Of a stretch of 64,000 nt of DNA, positions 17,410 through 26,330 are shown one piece after another (the stretch's first letter is position 1; every line of letters begins with the position of its first letter). The stretch covers positions 61,106 to 125,105 of the forward strand of contig NZ_JAKZKT010000009.1 in assembly GCF_022808645.1 (NCBI RefSeq). The letters are read 5' to 3'. The notes beneath the pieces were generated by a model, which was not told where the DNA came from, made no database searches, and saw only the letters and a program-made list of their open reading frames with translations. The translations under genes and the position numbers were made by a program. Source of the DNA: Bacillus litorisediminis (lineage in GTDB: Bacteria > Bacillota > Bacilli > Bacillales > JC228).

Positions 17410-18621
17410 ATGAAAAAAGAAATTAGTTTGGCAATCAACGGCGGAAAACCTGTAAGGGACACGTATTTGCCTTACGGGAGGCAGTGGATTGATGAAACAG
17501 ATATAGAGGCTGTCGTAAACGTTTTAAAGGGTGATTTTTTAACTACCGGACCGGTTATTTCAAAGTTTGAACAATCTATAGCTGATTATGTGGGAAGTAA
17601 GTATGCAGTTGCCTTTTCAAATGGTACGGCGGCACTTCATGCTGCCTGTTTTGCTGCAGGTATTTCCGAGGGGGATGAGGTTATCACCACACCTATGACA
17701 TTTGCAGCAAGTGCCAATTGTATCCTCTATCAAGGCGGGAAACCAGTGTTTGCAGATATTAATCCGTACACATATAATATCGATCCAGTATCCATTGAAA
17801 GAGCGATCACTGAAAAAACAAAATGTATTATTCCAGTAGATTTTACTGGCCAGCCTGCGGATCTTGATACAATTTGCCAAATTGCTCACAAATATAATCT
17901 CACCATTATTGAGGATGCTGCGCATGCATTAGGTGCCGAATATAAAGGCAGAAAAATCGGTTCGATTAGTGATATGACGATGTTTAGCTTTCATCCAGTC
18001 AAACATATTACAACAGGTGAGGGGGGAGTTATTACTACTAATAATACGGCATTTTATGAAAAATTAATTCAATTCCGTAGCCATGGCATTACCCGTAACC
18101 CTAAACATTTCATTCATCATCATGGTCCATGGTACTATGAGATGCACTGCTTAGGGTTTAACTACCGAATGACTGATATTCAGGCAGCCCTGGGGATTAG
18201 TCAATTAAGGAAATTAGACGGTTTTATTAAAATGAGAAAGCACCTGGCAGCTTTATATGATGAAGCTTTTCGGAATATGAAGGAAGTGGTCTTGCCATTT
18301 CAAAATCAAGATTGTAACTCAAGCTGGCATTTATATATCATTCGTTTAAATCTAGATTTGTTGCAGGCAGGCAGAAAGGAAATTTTTGAAGCGCTGCAAA
18401 AAGAAAATATCGGCGTAAATGTTCACTATATTCCAGCATATTATCATCCGTTTTATCAAATGCTTGATTACCAAAAAGGGCTATGCCCGAATGCTGAAAA
18501 ATTGTATGAGGAAATCATTACTCTTCCCTTATTTCCTTTAATGACTGAAGCAGATATTCAGGATGTTATTGAAGCAGTTAAAAAGGTTATCACTCACTAT
18601 TCAGCGGAAGGAAAAGCTTAA
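17410..18621 (+). CDS. pseC: UDP-4-amino-4,6-dideoxy-N-acetyl-L-altrosamine transaminase
   Basis: PLP enzyme of the DegT/DnrJ/EryC1 family that aminates C4 of the UDP-keto sugar. FSNGTAALHAACFAAGI binds PLP phosphate, EDAAHALGAEYKG holds the PLP-ring Asp, and SFHPVKHITTGEGG carries the Schiff-base Lys. FNYRMTDIQAALG is a PseC-type landmark. 403 residues. Third gene of the operon, 23 nt after the SDR. Confidence 0.92.
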   Translation: MKKEISLAINGGKPVRDTYLPYGRQWIDETDIEAVVNVLKGDFLTTGPVISKFEQSIADYVGSKYAVAFSNGTAALHAACFAAGISEGDEVITTPMTFAASANCILYQGGKPVFADINPYTYNIDPVSIERAITEKTKCIIPVDFTGQPADLDTICQIAHKYNLTIIEDAAHALGAEYKGRKIGSISDMTMFSFHPVKHITTGEGGVITTNNTAFYEKLIQFRSHGITRNPKHFIHHHGPWYYEMHCLGFNYRMTDIQAALGISQLRKLDGFIKMRKHLAALYDEAFRNMKEVVLPFQNQDCNSSWHLYIIRLNLDLLQAGRKEIFEALQKENIGVNVHYIPAYYHPFYQMLDYQKGLCPNAEKLYEEIITLPLFPLMTEADIQDVIEAVKKVITHYSAEGKA

Positions 18622-18660
18622 GTGATCTCGATTGAGATTTTATAAAATGGGGAGGATTCA

Positions 18661-19596
18661 ATGAATAATGACTTGCAACCAAATAGTTCAAAACTCATTT
18701 TGGGTACTGCTCAACTTGGTTCCATGTACGGGATCGGGAATAAAACAGGTAAGCCAACAAAACAGCAGGCATTGGAAATCATTCGATTCGCTTTTGCAAG
18801 AGGAATTAAAACGCTAGATACTGCTCCAGGTTACGGGGACAGTGAAAGTATAATAGGTGAATTTTTAAACGAGCAAAGAAAGATTCAACAAAATCTGCCA
18901 GCAATTATTACAAAAATTCCTTCAGTTAATCTCTCCTCTTCTTACTCATCTGAATGTATTGATATTCTTATTGAAAAAAGTATTCATACATCTCTCAATC
19001 AACTAAATATCGAAACGATTGATGTCTGTTTGCTGCATCATCCAAAAGATATGATTTCCTATAAGGGCCAAGTAGTATCTAGCGTATTAAGGCTAAAAAA
19101 CGAAGGTGTAATCAAAAAAATAGGTGTATCCGTATATACGCCAGAAGAAGTAAAAATGGCTGTTTCTTTAGGCTGTTTTGACGTCATCCAAGTTCCAATC
19201 AATATAATGGATCATCGCTTACTTCATTCAGGATTATTACACGACTTGTATAAAAGTAAGATAGACATCTATGCAAGAAGTATTTATCTTCAAGGATTAT
19301 TGTTTTTGGACCCTGATGATTTACCTCCGTATTTACAATGTGCGAAGAAACCTTTGGAGAATCTTCGTGAGTTGTCATCTCAAACGGGGCTAAGCGTTTC
19401 AGAACTATCTATGTTATTTGTAAGAGATATCCCTGAGATTAAAAAAATGGTCATTGGATGCGAAACAAAAAGTCAATTGAAAAGAAACCTTCAAATCATG
19501 ACTTTACCAAAATTAACGGATGACATTATAAAACAAATTCATTTGCTATTTGAGGATATGCCGGAAAAAGTGGTAAATCCGACGCAGTGGAAATAG
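18661..19596 (+). CDS. Aldo/keto reductase of the Pse operon
   Basis: 311 residues, (beta/alpha)8 AKR. ILGTAQLGSMYGIGN start, TLDTAPGYGDSE with catalytic Asp and Tyr, KIPS with the Lys, and CLLHHPKD with the active-site His. Such reductases are often seen in nonulosonic-acid clusters but are not part of the six canonical Pse steps, so a sugar-tailoring reduction is inferred. Strong GGGGAGG before the ATG. Confidence 0.82.
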   Translation: MNNDLQPNSSKLILGTAQLGSMYGIGNKTGKPTKQQALEIIRFAFARGIKTLDTAPGYGDSESIIGEFLNEQRKIQQNLPAIITKIPSVNLSSSYSSECIDILIEKSIHTSLNQLNIETIDVCLLHHPKDMISYKGQVVSSVLRLKNEGVIKKIGVSVYTPEEVKMAVSLGCFDVIQVPINIMDHRLLHSGLLHDLYKSKIDIYARSIYLQGLLFLDPDDLPPYLQCAKKPLENLRELSSQTGLSVSELSMLFVRDIPEIKKMVIGCETKSQLKRNLQIMTLPKLTDDIIKQIHLLFEDMPEKVVNPTQWK

Positions 19597-19645
19597 AAAT
19601 AAAGTTTTAGACAGTCATACAAAATCAAAAGGAGTTTTTCACAAA

Positions 19646-20410
19646 ATGATACTAGCCATTATTCAAGCAAGAGTTTCTTCTTCTCGTTTGCCTGGAAAGG
19701 TACTTAAGCCGATTTTGGGGTTACCGTTACTTCTGCTGCAAATTGAACGTGTAAAACAATCCAAGCATATTGATTATTTAATAGTTGCTACCAGTAAAGA
19801 GGCATCAGATGATCCAATAGAAAAGCTTTGTCTAGATCATCAAATTCCGTGTTTTAGGGGAGAACTGGAAAACGTACTAGACCGATTTTATCATGCGGCC
19901 ATACCTTTTTCCCCTGAGCATATAGTAAGGTTTACTGGTGATTGTCCTCTCTCAGATCCGGAGCTCATCGACGATATAATTGGATTTCATTTACATGGTA
20001 ATTTTGATTATACCAGTAATACAATCGAGCCAACATTTCCTGACGGATTAGATGTAGAAGTGTTTCGTTTTAGATGTTTAAAGCAAGCCTGGAAAGAGGC
20101 GGCACTTCCTTATCAAAAAGAACATGTGACCCCTTTCATATATGAGCATCCAACCCGATTTAAACTTGGAATTTATAAAAATCACAAAGATTTATCTCAT
20201 TTACGATGGACTGTCGATGAAGCTGCGGATTTTGAATTAGTTAAGAAAGTCTATGAAGCCCTTTATCCGGTTAATCCTAATTTTACGACAGAGGAAATTT
20301 TACTCTTTTTAGAAAGTCATCCAGACATTCAAAATTTAAATAAACATATACAGCGAAATAAAGGGCTAACAAACAATAAATGGGGAGATAGGCATGACAG
20401 ACCGTTATAA
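19646..20410 (+). CDS. spsF: SpsF/PseF-type CMP-nonulosonate cytidylyltransferase
   Basis: Activates the nine-carbon acid with CTP. IIQARVSSSRLPGKVLKPI is the NeuA/KdsB-type CTP-binding start, VRFTGDCPLSDPELID the acidic metal region, FPDGLDVEVF and HVTPFIYEHP the SpsF-subfamily landmarks. 254 residues (B. subtilis SpsF is about 240). Overlaps the next gene by 17 nt. In Pse clusters this family fills the PseF role. Confidence 0.87.
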   Translation: MILAIIQARVSSSRLPGKVLKPILGLPLLLLQIERVKQSKHIDYLIVATSKEASDDPIEKLCLDHQIPCFRGELENVLDRFYHAAIPFSPEHIVRFTGDCPLSDPELIDDIIGFHLHGNFDYTSNTIEPTFPDGLDVEVFRFRCLKQAWKEAALPYQKEHVTPFIYEHPTRFKLGIYKNHKDLSHLRWTVDEAADFELVKKVYEALYPVNPNFTTEEILLFLESHPDIQNLNKHIQRNKGLTNNKWGDRHDRPL

Positions 20411-21683
20411 ATGTTCGGAATTGATGTTAGAGAGGGCTCTTCAAACTATTCCTCTCGGCAGCCAAACATTCAGTAAAAGTAAAACACAATATCCTTTTGG
20501 GGTATCCCCATACTTTTTAAAGACAGGAAAAGGCAGCCATGTTTGGGATATTGATGGGAATGAATATATAGATTTTGGAAATAGCCTTGCAGCTATAACA
20601 TTAGGGTATAGTGACCCAGATGTTACAAAAGCAGTTCAGGAGCAGTTAATGGATGGGGTTACTTTTACATTGCCCCATCCGCTTGAAGTGGAGGTTGCAG
20701 AAAAAATAGTTGAAATGGTTCCCTGTGCAGAAATGGTCCGATATGGCAAGAATGGGTCAGATGCTACATCAGGTGCTATCCGCATTGCCAGAGCCTATAC
20801 TAAACGGGATTTGGTTGCCGTTTGCGGGTATCATGGCTGGCAAGACTGGTATATAGGGTCCACGCCTCGGAGCCTTGGTGTCCCTAAGGCCGTTCAGGAT
20901 TTAACAAAAACCTTCATTTACAATGATATCAATTCATTAAAGCAATTGTTTAAAAAGTGGCCCGACCAAATCGCTGCTGTTATCTTAGAACCAATGAATA
21001 GCAGCAAACCAAAAAAAGGTTTTCTCGAAGAAGTCAAGGAATTAACTGATAAAAATGGTGCAGTTCTCATCTTTGATGAGACGATAACCGGTTTTCGCTA
21101 TGCAAAAGGGGGGGCACAAGAGCTTTTTGGTGTAATTCCTGATCTGGCTACCTTTGGGAAAGGGATCGCTAATGGTTATCCTTTATCGGCTATTGTCGGG
21201 AGAAAAGATATTATGAAATTAATGGAAGAAATATTTTTCTCTTTTACTTTTGGAGGAGAAACGTTGTCACTTGCAGCTTCTCTCGCCACTTTAGATAAGT
21301 TACAAAGAGAACCTGTTATTGAAACCCTGGAATTACAGGGGCAAAAAGTAATAGATCGTGTTCAGCAATTAATTGATCAATATCAATTAAGCGATATGAT
21401 AACCATTGACGGTCATCCATCATGGTCCTTTTTATTATTTAAAGATGCAGGCGGATACAGTTCATATGAAATTAAAACATTGTTTTTACAAGAAGTTTTT
21501 AAGCGCGGTATTTTAACAGTCGGTACGCACAACATGAGCTACTCACACAGTAATGACGACCTGGAAAAGCTGTTTATGGTCTATAATGAAATCTTTCCAA
21601 TTTTAAAAGAGGCAGTTGATAAAAAAGAGCTTCATCATTATCTGCGATGTACTCCTTTGGAGCCTGTGTTTAAAATTCGATAA
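20394..21683 (+). CDS. Class III aminotransferase (glutamate-1-semialdehyde aminomutase-like)
   Basis: 429 residues, PLP fold type I. GKNGSDATSGAIRIARAYTKRD binds the PLP phosphate; YHGWQDWY, IFDETITGFRY (PLP Asp) and TFGKGIANGYPLSAIVG (Schiff-base Lys) follow in family order. It is embedded between spsF and pseG by overlaps, so it acts on the nonulosonic acid or a linked residue, not in haem synthesis. The exact substrate is unknown; it may add an amino group that makes the final sugar differ from plain Pse. Confidence 0.85.
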   Translation: MTDRYKCSELMLERALQTIPLGSQTFSKSKTQYPFGVSPYFLKTGKGSHVWDIDGNEYIDFGNSLAAITLGYSDPDVTKAVQEQLMDGVTFTLPHPLEVEVAEKIVEMVPCAEMVRYGKNGSDATSGAIRIARAYTKRDLVAVCGYHGWQDWYIGSTPRSLGVPKAVQDLTKTFIYNDINSLKQLFKKWPDQIAAVILEPMNSSKPKKGFLEEVKELTDKNGAVLIFDETITGFRYAKGGAQELFGVIPDLATFGKGIANGYPLSAIVGRKDIMKLMEEIFFSFTFGGETLSLAASLATLDKLQREPVIETLELQGQKVIDRVQQLIDQYQLSDMITIDGHPSWSFLLFKDAGGYSSYEIKTLFLQEVFKRGILTVGTHNMSYSHSNDDLEKLFMVYNEIFPILKEAVDKKELHHYLRCTPLEPVFKIR

Positions 21684-21703
21684 GTGACAGAAAGGAAACT
21701 ATG

Positions 21704-22804
21704 ATGAAAGCAGTATTTCGAGTAGATGCTTCTGTTGAAATCGGAACTGGCCATGTTATGAGATGCTTAACACTTGCAGAACGCTTGCGTCAAAAAGGAG
21801 CTGAGATCGCCTTTATAAGCAGAGAACTGCCTGGAAATTTAAATGCCTTTATCGAAAGTAGAGGTTTTTTTGTTCACCGATTAAAAAAAACAGATGATAA
21901 AATCGAAAAAATCACGAATCATTCTCATTGGCTGAGTGTTGATTGGAAGACAGATCTGTACGAAACGATAGCTATTCTTCAGAAACAAAATAAGATTAAT
22001 TGGCTCATTATTGATCATTATGCAATTGACAGACATTGGGAGGAAAAAGTATGGCCATTTGTAAAAAATATAATGGTTATTGATGATTTGGCAGATCGCA
22101 AGCACGAATGCAATATCCTGTTAGACCAGAACTATTATAAGAATTATAGAAAACGGTATGACGGGATAGTACCCCATCATTGTTTAAAATTATTAGGACC
22201 GCAGTATGTCTTATTACGGTCTGAGTTCAAGAGTGTCAAACTTGAATGCAAAAAAAGGGACGGACACATTAAGCGCATTTTAATATTTTTTGGCGGAATT
22301 GATTTAACAAATGAAACAGCCAAATCGTTAGAAGCAATTCGGCTATTAAAAAGAGAAGATATAAAAATAGATGTTGTAGTAGGCAGTGCCTGTCCGCATA
22401 AAGACCAAATTAAGGAGCTATGCGGGGTCATGCCAAACGTTACTTATTATTGTCAGGTTAACCATATGGCAGATTTGATGGTAAAAGCAGATTTGGCAAT
22501 CGGAGCAGGCGGAACTGCAACATGGGAAAGACTGTTTGTAGGTTTGCCAGCTATTACAATCATTACTGCAGAGAATCAGGAAAATATTCTAACAGCATTG
22601 CATGAGGCTGGAGCCGTATGGAATTTAGGCAAAAGCAGTAAAGTATGCTCAAAAGATATCGCAAGCCAAGTAAGTTATGCACTAACTAATCCAGATATAG
22701 TCAGAAAAATGAGTGAAATAGGAAAGTCATTAATGGGGAATCAGGATAAATGTGAAAATGTATTAATTCGTCAGCTTTTGGGGGAAGACTATGATTCCAA
22801 TTGA
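21704..22804 (+). CDS. pseG: UDP-2,4-diacetamido-2,4,6-trideoxy-altropyranose hydrolase (SpsG-like)
   Basis: Removes UDP before condensation with PEP. GT-B-like fold: VDASVEIGTGHVMRCLTLAE at the N-terminus (the catalytic His of PseG lies in GTGHxMR), IIDHYAID and VIDDLADR, then a second half with FGGIDLTNET and IGAGGTATWERLFVGLPAITI (UDP site). 366 residues; homologue of B. subtilis SpsG. AGAAAGGAA precedes the ATG; its end overlaps pseH by 14 nt. Confidence 0.93.
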   Translation: MKAVFRVDASVEIGTGHVMRCLTLAERLRQKGAEIAFISRELPGNLNAFIESRGFFVHRLKKTDDKIEKITNHSHWLSVDWKTDLYETIAILQKQNKINWLIIDHYAIDRHWEEKVWPFVKNIMVIDDLADRKHECNILLDQNYYKNYRKRYDGIVPHHCLKLLGPQYVLLRSEFKSVKLECKKRDGHIKRILIFFGGIDLTNETAKSLEAIRLLKREDIKIDVVVGSACPHKDQIKELCGVMPNVTYYCQVNHMADLMVKADLAIGAGGTATWERLFVGLPAITIITAENQENILTALHEAGAVWNLGKSSKVCSKDIASQVSYALTNPDIVRKMSEIGKSLMGNQDKCENVLIRQLLGEDYDSN

Positions 22805-23330
22805 AAAGTACACTTTAAAAAATTTAGAAGAGGAAGAACTTGAACTCGTTTTAAAATGGCGTAACTCAGAACATATAAGAAAATATATGTATTCCGACGA
22901 AATCATCTCATTTGAGGATCATATCAATTGGTTTAGAAATTTGATAAATGACTCTAGTAAAATAGCTAAAGTATTACTATATGATGGCAGGCCGGTCGGA
23001 TATGTTCATTTTACCAATATTGATAAACGAAATGGCAAATGCTATTGGGGTTTTTATATCGGAGAGAGCAATGCTCCGCGCGGGTCTGGAACTGCTCTAG
23101 GACTGTTAGCATTAGATTATATATTCGAAGAAGTTTCAATCCGGAAACTTTGTGCCGAGGTTTTAGCTTTTAATACCATAAGTATCCATTATCATAAAAA
23201 GTTCGGTTTCGTTGAGGAGGGTCGTTTTACACAACATGTATTAAAATGCAGACAGTATATAGATGTGATTTCGATGGCACTCTTTAAAGATCAATGGTTA
23301 GAAAAAAAACAAGAATTAACAGAAGGGTAG
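22791..23330 (+). CDS. pseH: UDP-4-amino-sugar N-acetyltransferase
   Basis: GNAT enzyme, 179 residues, that acetylates the 4-amino group made by PseC. LVLKWRNSEHIRKYM is the characteristic PseH start; PVGYVHF, GFYIGESNAPRGSGTALGLLALDY (acetyl-CoA loop) and YHKKFGFVEEG follow. RBS TTTTGGGGG lies within pseG. Coupled to its neighbours. Confidence 0.92.
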   Translation: MIPIEKYTLKNLEEEELELVLKWRNSEHIRKYMYSDEIISFEDHINWFRNLINDSSKIAKVLLYDGRPVGYVHFTNIDKRNGKCYWGFYIGESNAPRGSGTALGLLALDYIFEEVSIRKLCAEVLAFNTISIHYHKKFGFVEEGRFTQHVLKCRQYIDVISMALFKDQWLEKKQELTEG

Positions 23331-23339
23331 GGTGAAAAA

Positions 23340-24386
23340 GTGGATATTTATATAGAAGGAAAAAAAATTGGTGCAGATCATCCTCCATTTATCATTGCTG
23401 AAATGTCCGGAAATCATAATCAATCTCTAGAGCATGCCTTAAAAATAGTCGAAGCAGCAGCAAATGCAGGTGCCCATGCTCTTAAACTGCAAACCTATAC
23501 GGCGGAAACCATGACACTCAATATACGTGAAGGAGAATTTTTTATTAAGGAGCCCGATAGTTTATGGGAAGGGCATTCCTTATATGAATTGTACCAAAAA
23601 GCTCATACGCCATGGGAATGGCATCAGGCAATTTTTGAACATTGCCGAAAGCTAGGGATTATTCCTTTTAGTACCCCATTTGATGAAACAGCAGTCGATT
23701 TTTTAGAAACCCTGAATGTACCCCTATATAAAATCGCGTCCTTTGAAAATACCGACTTGCCTCTAATTCGCAAGGTAGCGTCGACAGGGAAGCCTCTAAT
23801 CATTTCAACAGGGTTGGCAACGATTGCGGAGTTAGATGAAACGATACGTACAGCAAGGGAAGCAGGAGCAACTGATATTATTCTATTAAAATGTACAAGT
23901 ACGTATCCAGCTCCACCAGCAAATACAAACATTGTTACGATCCCTCATATGAAGGAACTCTTTCAATGTCAGGTAGGTTTATCCGATCATACGCTAGGAA
24001 TCGGAACGGCAGTGGCAAGTGTTGCTTTAGGTGCTACCGTGATTGAAAAACATTTTACTATTTCACGGGAGGACGGGGGAGTAGATGCAGCGTTTTCTTT
24101 AGAACCGCATGAAATGAAATTATTAGTAGAGGAATCTTTGCGGGCTTGGCAATCACTGGGGAAAGTCCATTATGGCCCTACAAAAAAAGAAAGTTCTTCT
24201 TTACAGTATCGTCGTTCCTTGTACTTTTCAAAAGATGTAAAAGCAGGGGAGACATTAACTAAGGATAATGTGAGAATTATTCGCCCCGGTTATGGGTTAG
24301 CTCCTAAATATTACGACATTATAATAGGAAAACCAGTAAAAAAGGATGTTAAGAAAGGAACTCCTGTAAGCTGGGATCTTATATAA
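23340..24386 (+). CDS. pseI: Pseudaminic acid synthase (SpsE-like, NeuB family)
   Basis: Condenses the free 2,4-diacetamido sugar with phosphoenolpyruvate. FIIAEMSGNHNQSLEHAL, ALKLQTYTAETMT, STPFDETAVDFLE, LKCTSTYPAP and SDHTLGIGTAVASVALGATVIEKHFT mark the TIM-barrel; a C-terminal antifreeze-like SAF domain starts near RRSLYFSKDVKAGE. 348 residues, GTG start 23340. Last gene of the operon; a GC-rich hairpin follows. Confidence 0.94.
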   Translation: MDIYIEGKKIGADHPPFIIAEMSGNHNQSLEHALKIVEAAANAGAHALKLQTYTAETMTLNIREGEFFIKEPDSLWEGHSLYELYQKAHTPWEWHQAIFEHCRKLGIIPFSTPFDETAVDFLETLNVPLYKIASFENTDLPLIRKVASTGKPLIISTGLATIAELDETIRTAREAGATDIILLKCTSTYPAPPANTNIVTIPHMKELFQCQVGLSDHTLGIGTAVASVALGATVIEKHFTISREDGGVDAAFSLEPHEMKLLVEESLRAWQSLGKVHYGPTKKESSSLQYRRSLYFSKDVKAGETLTKDNVRIIRPGYGLAPKYYDIIIGKPVKKDVKKGTPVSWDLI

Positions 24387-24411
24387 CTTTATTCACGATT
24401 TTTTATTTTCA

Positions 24412-24436
24412 GGGCTGGGTTTGTTGTACCCAGCCC
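24412..24436. terminator. GC-rich hairpin after pseI, probable terminator
   Basis: GGGCTGGGT-7 nt-ACCCAGCCC, perfect 9-bp arms, 26 nt after the pseI stop. No clear T run follows on either strand, so termination is inferred from position between convergent units. Confidence 0.5.
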
Positions 24437-24567
24437 CAATGTATGGTGTTAAAAGCGTATAGAAGATATATTTAACTTTCAGCATGAAAAACGTGCAGAA
24501 CCTACCTTGTTGGTAAAGCACTACACATATTAGACCTTCTTTAACACTAAAGATTTGATTATTGGTT

Positions 24568-25389
24568 TTATAGGTTGATATATAACCTCTTAACTAATTT
24601 TTCTATATCTAGCGAAGGGTTATATAAAACGTCTATTAATTTTACATATAAGATTTTTGTTTCTTCAGGTACACCTTCCGTATAGAGCAGTTGATCTAAA
24701 CTTGAAAAACTATGCCTTAAATCCGAATCAATAAATGCATTTATATTGCCAAACATTTGGTCAGTATTTTGGGGAAAAGGTATCGTTAATTCATTTGAGA
24801 TTTTCCTTAAAGTACCCTCTATATCATAAAAAAGAGAGTCATAGTGAACAATCGTCCTTTTTTTATTATTTGTCCAATATAAGGATGACAACGTGTACAA
24901 ATTCCACAATCTAAATGCAATATCTTTAGAAAACTGATTTCTCTTTTCTAAAGAATGATAAACATCTAGCGGATTCCTTATACAAATAACAAAGAGGGGG
25001 GTGATTCTTAAGTTTTTAAGAATTTCTAGCCAAAGTGGAATCAGGAGGGAGGTTCTTGGATCTTTCCACATCCATAAGTCATTATTCGATAAGTTTGCTT
25101 GAACAATTTCTTTTAGCCTTTCTCTTAATGGCGTGATTTGATCATGATTCCACCAATTATCTGGCAGTGGATCTGCAGAATCCCAAGTTCGTGAGAATAT
25201 TTCCAGAATGGAATCATGAATATCAACAATTTCGGTATTCTCCCAATAGCCTTTCGGATTATCAATGCCAGGCTCCATAAGTTTATCTGTTTCCCCTAAG
25301 CTGATGCCCATTAAGTTTAGAGCTCTGGTAATGGCTGAAGTTCCGCTTCTATGCATACCTAACACACATACAACCTTCTTATGAATCAC
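24568..25389 (-). CDS. PAPS-dependent sulfotransferase (family 3-like)
   Basis: 273 residues from GTG 25389, with AGGGAGG 8 nt upstream (a longer frame to 25410 would overlap this RBS). VLGMHRSGTSAITRAL at residues 9-24 is the 5'-phosphosulfate loop; WMWKDPRTSLLIPLW and FVICIRNPLDVYHSL (3'-phosphate strand) are typical of bacterial sulfotransferase-fold proteins next to glycan genes. No signal peptide. Shares no close sequence with the other two sulfotransferases here beyond the PAPS motifs, so it likely has a different acceptor. Confidence 0.83.
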   Translation of the reverse strand: MIHKKVVCVLGMHRSGTSAITRALNLMGISLGETDKLMEPGIDNPKGYWENTEIVDIHDSILEIFSRTWDSADPLPDNWWNHDQITPLRERLKEIVQANLSNNDLWMWKDPRTSLLIPLWLEILKNLRITPLFVICIRNPLDVYHSLEKRNQFSKDIAFRLWNLYTLSSLYWTNNKKRTIVHYDSLFYDIEGTLRKISNELTIPFPQNTDQMFGNINAFIDSDLRHSFSSLDQLLYTEGVPEETKILYVKLIDVLYNPSLDIEKLVKRLYINL

Positions 25390-25476
25390 CTCTTTTTCCT
25401 CCCTAAACAATCTGCAAATGATTACTTTTTATCAGTTTATTCGCTGTTTTTCCAAATTGTCTGTTTCATTAACCTG

Positions 25477-26235
25477 TTAATTTGAATCATTATTGGAGTT
25501 TAATTCGTTTATTTTTGATTTATAGTCATGTAGTTCTATTTTATGATATTCATCTAACTCTTCAAGTTTAGTAAGCAATAAATATTTGGCATAGTGGTAC
25601 ACTGCTAAATCTAATTGATTATTTTCAATAATTTTCTCAAGCAAAGATTTTTGTAAATACTCTTTTTTAGGCCTGCTTGCCGTTACATTTTTTCTGGTGT
25701 ATTCAATTTTATTCCAACCAAATTGTTTTTTTAGTAAAAATACAGATTCATCAAATAGTTCTGTGATTCCAATAACGGAAAAATATTGATCTATATTTTG
25801 TTTTATTCGGTCAAATGCATTTTTAGGCAATGAGTTTCTGCCAAATAAATATTTGCTTTGAAGATTACAAAAATCTTTGTGTGATACAAATTCTTCAAGA
25901 TTCTTAAAAACTAATGATTTTTTGTTCAGCACATGCGGTTTATAAAAATTAAAATAATATTCCGAGATCACACGTTCAACCGGATCGCGGAGAAATGTCA
26001 TATAAGTTGCTGGTAAAGATAAAGCCTCATGAATCCCGAATAAGGTATGGCCGTATATACACTTGGTATTTTCTTGAATCTTTGCCTCAACATATTGAAA
26101 ATGATTTATATTTGGTTCTGTATACACTGGAATTCTTTCGTCTAACGAGTAATTTCCTTCTAAAATCGATAAAAAAGTTGTTCCGCCTGTTTTAGGAAGG
26201 TGAAGATAAATTAATATTTCATCCGATTGCGTCAA
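25477..26235 (-). CDS. Sulfotransferase, heparan-2-O-type (Sulfotransfer_2-like)
   Basis: 252 residues. IYLHLPKTGGTTFLSIL (residues 9-25) is the K-T-G-G-T-T form of the PAPS loop found in carbohydrate sulfotransferases of the 2-O/HNK-1 group; TFLRDPVERVISEYYF is the 3'-phosphate strand, and LQSKYLFG follows. TTG start with AAGGGGG 8 nt upstream. It is transcribed with the neighbouring sulfotransferase downstream. Asn/Asp-rich C-terminal tail. Confidence 0.85.
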   Translation of the reverse strand: MTQSDEILIYLHLPKTGGTTFLSILEGNYSLDERIPVYTEPNINHFQYVEAKIQENTKCIYGHTLFGIHEALSLPATYMTFLRDPVERVISEYYFNFYKPHVLNKKSLVFKNLEEFVSHKDFCNLQSKYLFGRNSLPKNAFDRIKQNIDQYFSVIGITELFDESVFLLKKQFGWNKIEYTRKNVTASRPKKEYLQKSLLEKIIENNQLDLAVYHYAKYLLLTKLEELDEYHKIELHDYKSKINELNSNNDSN

Positions 26236-26293
26236 GACGATTACCCCCTTTTATCAAAAATCTTTTTGACACACCTTTATTAAATTCAAACAT
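26219..26293 (-). CDS. Possible 24-residue leader peptide overlapping the sulfotransferase start
   Basis: ATG 26293 stands 4 nt after AGGAGGGG, an excellent RBS, and opens a 24-codon frame (MFEFNKGVSKRFL...) that ends inside the first codons of the sulfotransferase in another frame. The arrangement suits translational coupling. No family; short length keeps confidence low. Confidence 0.35.
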   Translation of the reverse strand: MFEFNKGVSKRFLIKGGNRLDAIG

Positions 26294-26330
26294 ATTACCC
26301 CTCCTGACTTTTACATCATGACTTTCCTGT

